A DNA stretch of 20,793 nt from Stramonita haemastoma (GCA_030674155.1 CM060323.1:4916365-4937157); one strand, 5' to 3'; counted from the first letter of the stretch, positions 1 to 7,916 are shown. The notes: a model not told the origin generated them from the sequence alone. Program-made: numbers and translations.

Positions 1-263
1 GTGGAGTGTGATGTGGTGGGGTGTGTGTGTTTGGTGTGGTGGTATGTGGTGTGGTATATGTGGTGTGGTGGGGTTTGTGGGGGGGGGTTTTGGTGTTAGT
101 GTGATGTGGTGGTTATGTGGTGTGGTATAATGTGGTGTGGTGAGGTGTGGTGTAGTGTGGTGTGGTATAATGTGGTTGTGGTGAGATGAGGGGGTGGGTG
201 GGGGTGTGGTGTGGTGAGGTGTGGTGTAGTGTGGGTGGTGTGGTGTGGGTGTTGGTGTGAGGT
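1..263. repeat. GT-rich imperfect minisatellite (TGTGGTG-type)
   Basis: The stretch is built from short, irregular units such as TGTGGTGTGGTG and GTGTAGTGTGG, with almost no C on the + strand. On the other strand it reads as CACACC/CCACA units, the same kind of array as at 2449-2602. Open frames through it on both strands are compositional and not genes. Confidence 0.9.
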
Positions 264-561
264 GAACCAACTTCCCCACCTGTTTTTTTGGTTTCATTAC
301 CCACCTCTCTCACTGACCTCTCTCTACATCCCCCCCCCCTTCTCTCTCCTCCCCTCAAACCCTGAAGATGAGGAGAGACACAGAAAGGGAGGGATGGGGA
401 TGCGTTTTTGGTGGTGGTGGGGGGGGGGGGGGTTGTTGGGTTTTCTATTTTGGGGGAGGGGGGGGATGGAATGCAGATTATCATAATCATTCCTGGGCTA
501 TGTATCTCCTGTATTTTCCTTTTGAGAGCACTGATTAGTTTTATTACAGTATTGTGACCAT

Positions 562-564
<3 letters not shown>
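264..564. other. Anonymous pyrimidine-rich DNA with a G-run; no gene seen
   Basis: It contains a CT-rich patch (about 298-356), a purine-rich patch (366-400), a 14-base G-run at 419-432 and a second G-rich patch near 454-466, followed by AT-rich sequence. No splice-flanked open frame or RNA gene is apparent. Confidence 0.6.

Positions 565-619
<55 letters not shown>
565..619. repeat. (GT)n microsatellite
   Basis: A pure GT dinucleotide run of about 27 units, followed by two imperfect copies of GTGGCTTTTTTGTT. Confidence 0.97.
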
Positions 620-620
<1 letters not shown>

Positions 621-744
621 TGGCTTTTTTGTTTGGTGGCTTTTTTGTTGGGGGGTCTTTTTTTCTTTCAGTCACTGAAAGTTGAATTTATTAAAGATAG
701 CTTGTACTTTATTCTTAAATAACAGTTAGTATCAGTACATGTTG

Positions 745-835
745 TAGCCCATTCCCAACTTTACACCAGGGAGTCACCCAGAATAAATATATATGCACTC
801 TGTCTTACTCATCTGCCTGGAAATCACTGTGGAAT
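745..835. repeat. Dispersed repeat 'A', copy 1
   Basis: This segment resembles 11055-11133. Both contain a CCC-rich start, an ACACC-GGG block, the core GTCACCCAGAATA (about 773-785) and then GGAAATCAC (819-827), in the same order and with similar spacing. The family is not identified. It may be an old mobile-element fragment. Confidence 0.5.
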
Positions 836-857
836 CTTTGCAGGTATACACACACAC

Positions 858-953
858 ACACTGGATGAGAAGTTTGCATGCATAGCTCTTTCTCCTCAAG
901 TACCTCACCCTATAGACATCCACACTCCAGCTTCAGAGGGGTTGCTGTAGGTA
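858..953. repeat. ~95-bp direct repeat, copy 1 (partner 1398-1490)
   Basis: The first 30 bases, starting ACACTGGATGAGAAGTTTGC, are identical to those at 1398. The rest aligns with a few substitutions and short indels, up to a shared CTGTAGGTA end. The two copies are in the same orientation and bracket the two SINE pieces at 952-1385. A (CA)n run directly precedes this copy. Confidence 0.9.
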
Positions 954-1066
954 TTTTATTTTTTATTTTATACCACTTTATGTCACAGCAGATTTTTCTC
1001 TGCGTGAAATTCAGGCTGTTCTCTCTCTCGGGGAGAGCGCGTCGCCCACAAGTGCAGCGCCTACCC
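952..1066 (-). mobile_element. SINE 3' end, minus strand, 5'-truncated
   Basis: Read on the minus strand, a GGGTAGGCGCTGCACTTGTG block leads into GACGCGCTCTCCCCGAGAGA, then CCTGAATTTCACGCAGAG, AAAATCTGCTGTGACATAAA and an A/T-rich tail (952-983 on +). From memory this resembles the 3' half of a tRNA-derived SINE common in marine gastropod genomes, including the A-rich stretch before GGG (here poly-T, 1067-1080 on +). The 5' part with the tRNA-like head is missing. The family assignment is from memory and was not searched. Confidence 0.6.
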
Positions 1067-1127
1067 TTTTTTTTTTTTTTCCCCCTCAGGGATGGTGTCT
1101 AAACACGACATCTGTGTGCATGCTGGA

Positions 1128-1385
1128 TTTTTTTTTTTTTTTTAAATTGTCATCCGCTCCTACCAGCATACGATGGCCTGCTCTTCTGAAAGGTGGAACA
1201 GGGTTTTAACTGTGCGCAAGATTTCTGCGTGCATTCGCACACAGGGCCTCAGTTTATAGTCTCATCCGAACGACTTTGACATTCAGTTCGATTTTTAGTC
1301 AAACTGGGAAGAAAGGGTACGAACCAGAACCTCACGGTTTACTTATTGGCAAGCGAACGTCTTAAACCATCCTGCCACCTTCCTT
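1128..1385 (-). mobile_element. tRNA-derived SINE, minus strand, near full length
   Basis: On the minus strand the element starts with a tRNA-like head. The A box is TGGCAGGATGG (1367-1377 on +) and the B box is GGTTCGTACCC (1315-1325), spaced as in a pol III type 2 promoter. The body carries TCGGATGAGACTATAAACTG and continues through a GTTCCACC-type block to CCACC/GGAGCGGATGACAATTT. It ends in a run of about 16 A (1128-1143 on +). The body is shared with the copies at 3910-4366, 10401-10735, 12312-12523 and 12702-12862. This copy ends in poly-A directly after GATGACAATTT and lacks the longer 3' extension of the others. The linker between head and body also differs. Confidence 0.85.
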
Positions 1386-1397
1386 CAAAATACAAAT

Positions 1398-1490
1398 ACA
1401 CTGGATGAGAAGTTTGCATGCATAGCTTTCTCAAGTGCCTCACCTGTAGACATCCACATACCAGCTTCAGAGGAGTTTCTCCTGTAGGTA
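1398..1490. repeat. ~95-bp direct repeat, copy 2 (partner 858-953)
   Basis: It has the same start and end as copy 1 and the same orientation, with a short deletion in the CTTTCTC part. It lies about 45 bases upstream of the SAM exon acceptor, so it is probably intronic. No such sequence follows copy 1, and no second exon copy is seen there. Confidence 0.9.
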
Positions 1491-1507
1491 ATGTTATATA
1501 TATATTG

Positions 1508-1533
1508 ATGGGGTTTTTTTCTGTTTTTTTCAG
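1508..1533 (+). promoter_or_regulatory. Splice acceptor (polypyrimidine tract plus AG)
   Basis: GGGGTTTTTTTCTGTTTTTTTCAG ends at 1533. This is a T-rich tract of ordinary length with CAG at the boundary and no intervening AG, as expected for a strong 3' splice site. It opens the SAM frame in phase 0. Confidence 0.85.
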
Positions 1534-1668
1534 CCACTGGAGAAGTGGAGCGTCAGTCAGGTGATCGACTGGATGGCCGCTCTGCATCTGTTCCGATACG
1601 CCGAGGTTTTCCGAGAACATTCAGTCACGGGTCGCGACCTGCTCACTATGGATGAAAACAGACTACGT
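1534..1668 (+). CDS. Internal exon encoding most of a SAM domain (partial gene)
   Basis: The 135-bp exon is exactly 45 codons, phase 0 at both ends, between a strong acceptor (CAG at 1531-1533) and donor (GTAAGT at 1669-1674). It encodes PLEKWSVSQVIDWMAALHLF, then RYAEVFREHSVTGRDLLTMD, then ENRLR. This is the SAM pattern: the Trp of the KWS motif and the VIDWM helix, the YAEVFREH helix, the GRDLL helix and the start of the ENRLR segment. The C-terminal LG-x-GH-x-KI part (last ~20 residues) should lie on the next exon. SAM domains mediate homo- or hetero-oligomerisation in scaffold, kinase-adaptor, polycomb and some RNA-binding proteins, so the fold alone does not give a function. The KWS-xx-QV-x-DWM start is reminiscent of CNK-type (connector enhancer of KSR) scaffolds, but this is not enough for a name. 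GC content and codon use are clearly higher and more balanced than in the flanks. Confidence 0.85.
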
Positions 1669-1674
1669 GTAAGT
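1669..1674 (+). promoter_or_regulatory. Splice donor GTAAGT
   Basis: CGT|GTAAGT at the end of the SAM frame matches the consensus 5' splice site. Reading on without splicing runs directly into GTCT repeats, which supports the boundary. Confidence 0.85.
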
Positions 1675-1680
1675 TCGCCT

Positions 1681-1815
1681 CTGTCTCCGTCTGTCTGTCT
1701 GTATGTCTCAGTGTCTGTCTGTCTGTATGTCCCAGTGTCTGTATGTATATCTCAGTGTCTGTCTGTTTGTCTCAGTGACTGTCTGCCTGTCTGTCTTAGT
1801 GTCTGTCTGTCTCTG
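1681..1815. repeat. (GTCT)n-based minisatellite just inside the intron
   Basis: Imperfect 4-bp GTCT units are interrupted by GTATGTCTCAGT or GTATGTCCCAGT at intervals of roughly 24-30 bases, which gives a loose higher-order repeat. It starts only about 12 bases after the donor site. The open frame running from the exon through it is a read-through and not protein. Confidence 0.85.
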
Positions 1816-2353
<538 letters not shown>

Positions 2354-2448
2354 AAACATAGCCAATAAAGATAGGACAACTTGACTGAAACTGCAAATGA
2401 AATCTTTGTTAAACACAGACACTCATGTGCACATGCGCGTGGGCGCGC

Positions 2449-2547
2449 ACACACACACACCCCCCCCACACCACACCACACCACACCCACCACACACACC
2501 ACACCACACCACCCACACCACACCACACCACACCACACCACACCACA

Positions 2548-2602
<55 letters not shown>
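2449..2602. repeat. CA / CCACA compound array
   Basis: A CA run, a short C-run (2460-2467), then CACCA and CCACA units, then a pure CA run of about 50 bases. Its centre is the reverse-complement type of the array at 1-263. Confidence 0.95.
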
Positions 2603-2604
<2 letters not shown>

Positions 2605-2685
2605 CTCACATACAGAATTCAGTTCATGTTTCTTAAGCCTGTGTACCACAGCGGAAGCCACATCAGAATTAGGGCACTGACAAGT

Positions 2686-2803
2686 TATCACACCACCACA
2701 TATTATATCACCACATGATATTATATCACCACATCATATTCATATCACCACATCATATCACCACATCATATTGTATCACCGCATCATATCATATCATATA
2801 TAT
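2686..2803. repeat. ATATCACCACATCAT minisatellite
   Basis: Six or seven imperfect copies of an approximately 15-20-bp unit (ATATCACCACATCATATT and variants), ending in ATATC units. It lies about 80 bases after the CA/CCACA array. Confidence 0.85.
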
Positions 2804-3160
2804 CTATAGACAAAAGAACTAGAAGCCTTTAATCTGGTTCCGTCCAATCTCTCTTTATTTAGCCCCAAAAATCTTCATCAGTCAGCTCGAGAATGCATAG
2901 TAAGTAGACAAAACACACTTTGGCGTGACTCCAGAGTTTAAATTGGATTTTTGGGGGGTGATAAACACTGTGCACAGTGCTTCTTCTGCTTCTCTCTTCT
3001 CCTTTTTGAAAACATGTGGGTTCCTGCAGTTTGGCCGTAATCGGGTTATGACTTTGAGAGGTTGTTCACCCGCTCCCTGAGAAAGAAATGTGTGCAGGAA
3101 AGGTGAGTTTTTACTGCCGCCATAATACAGACATGAACTAAGGGACGGGCTCTGAAGAGA
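2804..3160. other. Anonymous DNA with one exon-like segment, not accepted
   Basis: A segment at 3030-3102 is preceded by TTCCTGCAG and followed by GTGAGT, but all three frames contain stops. It is therefore not called an exon. No other feature is seen. Confidence 0.5.
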
Positions 3161-3162
3161 GA

Positions 3163-3188
3163 CACAGAGAGAGAGAGAGAGAGGGAGA

Positions 3189-3225
<37 letters not shown>

Positions 3226-3240
3226 GTGTGTATGTATGTG
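3163..3240. repeat. (GA)n then (GT)n microsatellites
   Basis: About 25 bases of GAGA at 3163-3187 are followed by TGTG runs with ATGT interruptions to about 3240. Confidence 0.9.
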
Positions 3241-3544
3241 GAAAGGTTTAGGAAAATAAAAATAAAAGCACTTTTTAAAAAACCATGGCAACCAAAGAGT
3301 TGCCCTTAGCAACATTTGTCACACAATGCACTCTCGAAGAGTTGACACACCTTCAAACTCTGACCGTGGCAAAAGAAAAGAAAAAAAAAAAAAAGATGAA
3401 GATGAGTGGCACTGGACTAGGGCAACATGCTCTTTCCCAAAAGAGAACAACAGGCAGTAGAAGAAGTTACTGAAGCACAGGGACTGTAAAGGGAGCAAGA
3501 GACTAGCTTCCTACTGCCCTGTAGGACCAGGACAGTGCGAGTGA

Positions 3545-3546
<2 letters not shown>
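3241..3546. other. Anonymous DNA; no gene seen
   Basis: Mixed-composition sequence with a purine-rich patch (about 3373-3405). A short open frame from the ATG at 3285 has no recognisable similarity and no supporting splice sites. Confidence 0.5.
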
Positions 3547-3611
<65 letters not shown>

Positions 3612-3635
3612 CACACACACACAAAACACACACAC
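3547..3635. repeat. (CA)n microsatellite
   Basis: A CA dinucleotide run of about 88 bases with one CTCA and two AACA/AAAACA interruptions. Confidence 0.96.
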
Positions 3636-3909
3636 CATATGTCAGGATTACCTGTCCACAAAGAAGAGGGATTTCTTCTGTGCCCCTGCATGCAGACCCT
3701 TCATGTTCCACAAAACTTTGGGACAAAGTTCATGTTAAACAAATGTTAATGTATTACCCCTACCCCCTACCCCCACCCCCACTTTTTTTTGGGGGGGGGG
3801 TCCTTTTTTTTTTTTTTAGGTGATATCCCAGTCCTGTTGTTCATTTCTAAGCTGCTGTTTTTGCTGTGGTCACCACAGCCGAATCCCAGTGTGTCCTGTT
3901 TTAGCCTCT
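3636..3909. other. Anonymous DNA with C-, T- and G-runs; no gene seen
   Basis: It includes a CCCCTACCCCC patch (3757-3780), a T8-G10 junction at 3783-3800 and a T-run before 3819. Nothing protein-like is seen. Confidence 0.55.
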
Positions 3910-4180
3910 ATTTATTTTATTTATTTATTTATTTATTTATTCTTTGATATCGAGGATAATGGAATAACCACTCATGTGCTTTTTTTCATCCAGTCCCCGT
4001 GTGTATGCATTTTTTTTTTAATGAATATTGTCATCTGTTCCCACCAGCACACAATGGCCTACTCTTACGAAAAGCGGAACAGGATTTAACGTGTGCGCAA
4101 GATGTTCTGCGTGCGTTCGCACACAGGGCCTCGGTTTAAAGTCTCTCATCCGAAGGACTTTTGGGGAGAGTGGAGCCCCG
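3910..4180 (-). mobile_element. SINE body and long 3' end, minus strand (left arm of palindrome)
   Basis: Read on the minus strand, the element runs from CTCTCCCCAAAAGTCCTTCG through the GGATGAGA...TTTAAACCGAGG block, TGTGCGAACGCACGCAGAAC and TTAAATCCTGTTCCGC to GGTGGGAACAGATGAC. It then runs through TACACACGGGGACTGGATGA and CATGAGTGGTTATTCCATTA to an AATAAATAAA tail. The tRNA-like head is absent. An internal run of Ts (about 4010-4019 on +) marks the point where the shorter family member at 1128 has its poly-A. Confidence 0.85.
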
Positions 4181-4366
4181 TGTGCGAACGCACGCAGAAC
4201 ATTTTGCGCACACGTTAAATCCTGTTCCGCTTTTTGGAAGAGTAGGCCATCGTGAACTGGTGGGAACAGATATTTACAAAACTGCATACACATGGGGACT
4301 GGATGAAAAAAAGCATATGATTGCTTATTCCATTATCCTCGATTTAAAAGAATAAATAAATAAATA
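4180..4366 (+). mobile_element. SINE body and long 3' end, plus strand (right arm of palindrome)
   Basis: The same SINE body begins at GTGTGCGAACGCACGCAGAA and runs through TTAAATCCTGTTCCGC, GGTGGGAACAGAT, CATACACATGGGGACTGGAT and TTATTCCATTATCCTCGAT to an AATAAATAAATAAATA tail. It starts slightly further into the element than its inverted partner and lacks a tRNA-like head. Confidence 0.85.
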
Positions 4367-4478
4367 CACAAGACAGGAGATAGTGAAGATACTGTTTTAG
4401 AGCACACGTTGCTGATGAACAGTAGCACTATAGGGGGAACAAGCTGATGCACTGACAACCTGCATGTGTGGTATAGAT
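4367..4478. other. Anonymous DNA between SINE tail and minisatellite
   Basis: Short unique sequence. No gene, splice-flanked frame or RNA structure is recognised. Confidence 0.5.
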
Positions 4479-5335
4479 TGGGATTTTGCGTGGTATAGAG
4501 AGAGATTTTGCGTGGTATAGAGAGAGATTTTGCGTGATATATAGAGAGATTTTGCGTTGTATAGAGAGAGATTTTGCGTGATATATAGAGAGATTTTGCG
4601 TTGTATAGAGAGAGATTTTGCGTGATATATAGAGAGATTTTGCGTGGTATAGAGAGAGATTTTGCGTGGTATAGAGAGAGATTTTGCGTGGTATAGAGAG
4701 AGAGAGAGATTTTGCGTGGTATAGAGAGAGATTTTGTGTGGTATAGAGAGAGATTTTGCGTGGTATAGAGGGATTTTTCCATGGTTGTCGAGGTTTTTGC
4801 ATGGTGTGGTGAGGGATTTTGCGTGGTATAGAGAGGGATTTTGCGTGGTAGAGAGAGAGATTTTGCGTGGTATAGAGAGAGATTTTGCGTGGTATAGAGA
4901 GAGATTTTGCGTGGTATAGAGAGAGAGAGAGATTTTGCGTGGTATAGAGAGAGATTTTGCATGGTATAGAGAGAGATTTTGCGTGGTATAGAGAGAGAGA
5001 GATTTTGCGTGGTATAGAGAGAGAGAGATTTTGCGTGGTATAGAGAGAGATTTTGCGTGGTATAGAGAGAGAGAGATTTTGCGTGGTATAGAGAGAGAGA
5101 GATTTTGCGTGGTATAGAGAGAGATTTTGCGTGGTATAGAGAGAGATTTTGCGTGGTATAGAGAGAGATTTTGCGTGGTATAGAGAGAGAGAGATTTTGC
5201 GTGGTATAGAGAGAGAGAGATTTTGCGTGGTATAGAGAGAGATTTTGCGTGGTATAGAGAGAGATTTTGCGTGGTATAGAGAGAGATTTGCGTGGTATAG
5301 AGAGAGATTTTGCGTGACGTAATCAGGGAATTTGC
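4479..5335. repeat. 22-bp minisatellite, about 36 copies
   Basis: The unit is ATTTTGCGTGGTATAGAGAGAG. I counted about 36 recognisable TTTGCGT or TTTGCAT cores, plus two degenerate ones near 4773-4800. Length varies mainly through two or four extra bases in the GAGA tail. At about 4530-4640 a dimeric sub-array alternates a GTGATATATAGAGAG variant with a GTTGTATAGAGAGAG variant, giving a 44-bp higher-order unit. The long open frame on the minus strand arises from the repeat (LSLYHAKS-type units) and shifts frame between copies, so it is not called a gene. Confidence 0.96.
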
Positions 5336-5445
5336 GTGGTGCAGTAGTGAGGGATTTTAAGGGGCACTACTCACTTGACAGTTCCCCTCCCTCACTCCCT
5401 CCCTCCCTCCTCTCCCTGGCCAAGCAAGGGGTTACTCAATCCTCC

Positions 5446-5448
<3 letters not shown>
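5336..5448. other. Decayed end of minisatellite and CCCTCC patch; no gene seen
   Basis: A GTGCAGTAGTGAGGGATTTT segment echoes the degenerate units near 4800, then a CCCTCC-rich patch follows at about 5385-5415. Confidence 0.5.

Positions 5449-5507
<59 letters not shown>
5449..5507. repeat. (GA)n microsatellite
   Basis: An AG dinucleotide run with one GGA interruption. Confidence 0.96.
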
Positions 5508-5509
<2 letters not shown>

Positions 5510-5719
5510 TGGGGGGCAATACATGTCTTGTGCAAGGGAAGGGAAGGAGGAAGGTAGGGGGGGGGAGGAAGGGATGAGGAGGACGGACAGATGATTGATT
5601 TTTTCCCTCCCCTCCCCTCCCCCCAAGGAGTCATGCGTACTTTACTGGACACTGACTGCTGGGGGGAATTCAGTCAAGACGCTGCCCTTAGATGACCCTT
5701 TTCCTTTCTGCTTCCCTTC
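5508..5719. other. Purine- then pyrimidine-rich anonymous DNA
   Basis: GGAAGG and GGGGAGGAAGG patches (5535-5585), then CCCTCCCC patches. No gene is seen. Confidence 0.5.
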
Positions 5720-5792
5720 CTCTTCCCTCCCCCTACCCCCCCCCCCCCCTCCGCCCCCCCCCCCCCCCCCCCCCCTCTCTCTCTCTCTCTCC
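5720..5792. repeat. C-run and (CT)n tract
   Basis: CCCTCCCCCTA is followed by two C-runs of more than 12 bases, interrupted by TCCG, then by CTCTCT. It is one of very few long C-runs on the + strand before the assembly gap. Confidence 0.9.
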
Positions 5793-6036
5793 CCTCGCAA
5801 CCATCCCCCATCATACAGGCATTTCGGGCTTTTGGTCAGAGCCCCGGCCCCATAAAAGGGTTTTAGTGTGCACTTAGGGTCAGGGGCATGCTTGGTGACG
5901 CGGAACACACAAACTGTCACTTGGGTTCAGTCTGTTAGACTTGTGATGTGGAAGACAGAAAAGGGAACAAAAATGTCAGTCGTATGGGCCTTGTGCGTGT
6001 TGATCCATGATCCACCACGCATGGTACAGGTTTTTG
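5793..6036. other. Anonymous DNA; no gene seen
   Basis: Balanced-composition sequence. An open frame beginning at 5868 leads into the GT tract. Its first ~50 residues have no recognised domain or splice context. Confidence 0.5.
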
Positions 6037-6093
6037 TGTCAGGTGAGGAAATTCAGTTTTGTTTCTGTTGTTTTGTGGTGTGTGTGTGTGGTG

Positions 6094-6124
<31 letters not shown>

Positions 6125-6260
6125 TGTGTGTGTGTTTTTTTTCAGTTTTAACGTCTTTTCAACTTTAAGGGATACTAGATTTAAAGTCTGTGCACGTGTG
6201 TGTGTTGTGTGTCAGGTGGCGAAATTCAGTTGTTTCTGTTGTGATGTGTGTGTGTGTGTG

Positions 6261-6297
<37 letters not shown>

Positions 6298-6425
6298 TCT
6301 TCAGTTTTAACATCTTTCAACTTTAAGTGATACAGACTTAAAAGTCTGTGTGTCTATGTCTATTTTCTTCGGTTTTAACGTCTTTCAACTTTAAGTGATA
6401 CCAGACTTAAAGTCTGTGCATGTGT
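6037..6425. repeat. Tandem two-module repeat containing a conserved hairpin
   Basis: Module 1 (GTCAGGTG-x-GGAAATTCAGTT...TTTCTGTTGT) occurs at about 6037 and again at about 6211. Module 2 (CAGTTTTAACGTCTTTCAAC...TTAAAGTCTGTG) occurs at about 6142, 6302 and 6371. GT or GTCT microsatellite runs separate them. In module 2, ACTTTAAG and CTTAAAGT form a perfect 8-bp inverted repeat around a ~10-base loop (TGATACCAGA in the third copy). Confidence 0.85.
6070..6139. repeat. (GT)n microsatellite within the tandem repeat
   Basis: GT units with GTG interruptions between module 1 and module 2 of the tandem array. Confidence 0.93.
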
Positions 6426-6493
6426 GTGTGTGTGTGTGTCTGTGCGTGTTGTGTGTGTGTGTACGTGTGTGTGACTGTGTGTGTGTGTGTGAG
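6418..6493. repeat. Interrupted (GT)n microsatellite
   Basis: GT units interrupted by CTGTGCGTG, GTACGTG and GACTG. Confidence 0.9.
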
Positions 6494-7084
6494 ACTTTGT
6501 TCATTGAGAATGGGGCTTTTGTCGAGTTAAAGACTGTAAAGGTGGTGAGGGGGGGGGGGGGGGGGGGGGGGTGTAACTGCTTTTTGTTTTGTGTATTTGT
6601 TCCGGATCAAATGAATGATTGCAAATTTCCTTGTTGTTCTTCAGCTTATAGTCACTGAGTATAATACAGTGCAGTAGTATACAATACAAACAAAGTATTG
6701 TCGGCTTCGGACTGTAAATATTGTCTGTAATGTAGTGTAAAACCAATCAGCCAACATGTAGATTCATAATCATATGAGATCAGGGGAGGTTGTTATAGGT
6801 GGGGGGGGGGGGGGGGTTTAGATCAAAAATATTTCCTGCTGCATCATGTTACTTTTTGAAGCGCAGTTGAAAATAAAATGTGGTGGATAAATCCCGATAA
6901 CTCAACTGTCAGAGAGTTTCAATATCAAGGTCTCTTTTTGTCGTTACAAGTGCCAAGATCTGTAGACAATAAACCCTAAAATAAAATGAAGCAAAAAAAA
7001 AAATCTTTGAAAATGAACCCCTGGTGTGGTTTTATCTGTCTTTTCATTATCACTTCTTTATCATGTCAATGCAATCATCCCTTT
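6494..7084. other. AT-rich anonymous DNA with two long G-runs; no gene seen
   Basis: It contains a 23-base G-run at 6549-6571 and a 16-base G-run at 6801-6816, otherwise ordinary AT-rich sequence. No splice-flanked frame or RNA gene is recognised. Confidence 0.6.
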
Positions 7085-7110
7085 AAAAAAAAAAAAAAAA
7101 AAAAAAAAAA
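7085..7110. repeat. Poly-A run (26 bases)
   Basis: An uninterrupted A-run. It might be a retroposon tail, but nothing upstream resembles the SINE bodies in this window. Confidence 0.9.
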
Positions 7111-7513
7111 GTATGTCTGTTGGATTTGCATTTGTTCGCAAACATAATCACAACTAGAAATGGTTGTGTTTAGATTATGAACAAGTGGGTCACATTTGTG
7201 TGTGTGTGTCTGTTGTGTGTGTGTGTGTGAACACACACCATGTGTATATTTATAGCTTATGACGAGAGAGGGCGTCATCTGATCAGCCTAAGGCAATTGG
7301 ATGTCTACCTTCTCTTCCTCTCAGTCTCTCCCCACCCACGTCGCTCCCCCACCCCCACCCCCTCAGGGGCCTACTTCAGTGTAAAGAGCACCAGTTTGCA
7401 TGTCCAGTCTTCAGGTGTCTTATTTCCTCAGCTAGGGCTTCAAGATTTACCAGAGAGGGGGGGGGGGGGGGGGGCTGCGTATACATGACCGTGTTTGCCC
7501 TGATCGTTCAAGT
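7111..7513. other. Anonymous DNA with short GT/CA runs; no gene seen
   Basis: It includes GT and CA runs at 7196-7238, a CCCCCACCCCC patch near 7347-7363 and an 18-base G-run at 7457-7474. An open frame from about 7240 has no recognised domain. Confidence 0.5.
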
Positions 7514-7570
7514 ACATCTTACATTAAAAATGCATGCTGACATCTTACCTATAAAAATGCATGCTGACAT
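7514..7570. repeat. Two-copy 26-27-bp direct repeat
   Basis: ACATCTTACATTAAAAATGC + ATGCTG is followed directly by ACATCTTACCTATAAAAATG + CATGCTG, then a partial ACATTCCAT. The two copies differ by one insertion and one substitution. Confidence 0.9.
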
Positions 7571-7747
7571 TCCATTTATGATGTTGCGGTGGGAAGTGTA
7601 TCATATATTCCTCCTACTCACCCCCCTTACCTTTTTCCTCTCTTCCCTTTAACCCCATCCCACCTCAAATCTATGGTGGATAATTCCATGCGACCCCAAA
7701 TCGAGAAATGGGTTAATGATGATAAAACTTTGATAAAACAACCGCCT
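7571..7747. other. Anonymous DNA; no gene seen
   Basis: Pyrimidine-rich then AT-rich sequence leading into the CT tract. Confidence 0.45.
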
Positions 7748-7784
7748 TTCTCTCTCTCTCTCTCTCTGTCTGTCTGTCTGTCTC

Positions 7785-7879
<95 letters not shown>

Positions 7880-7885
7880 CTCTCC

Positions 7886-7916
<31 letters not shown>

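Larger units (their letters stand above)
3910..4366. repeat. Large inverted repeat formed by two head-to-head SINEs
   Basis: The arms are approximately 3910-4124 and 4180-4366, separated by about 55 bases that belong mostly to the left element. The innermost bases pair as GTGCGTTCGCACAC with GTGTGCGAACGCAC. A single-stranded DNA or RNA copy would fold into a hairpin of roughly 190 base pairs with small bulges. Confidence 0.88.

Noticed and set aside
1..263. Telomere-like G/T-rich repeat
   Set aside because: The units are irregular TGTGGTG types with no TTAGGG or other known telomere unit, so this is an ordinary minisatellite.
3030..3102. Exon-like segment with TTCCTGCAG before and GTGAGT after
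   Set aside because: All three frames contain stops (phase 0 stops after FGRNRVMTLRGCSPAP). It would need a frameshift error to be coding, so it was not accepted as the second SAM exon.
4333..4962. 209-residue open frame on the minus strand with LSLYHAKS repeats
   Set aside because: It is a translation of the 22-bp minisatellite. The unit is not a multiple of three, and the frame survives only through length variants. It has no start context, splice sites or domain.
4479..5335. CRISPR-like array of regularly spaced repeats
   Set aside because: There are no unique spacers. Units are directly tandem, and the window is clearly eukaryotic.
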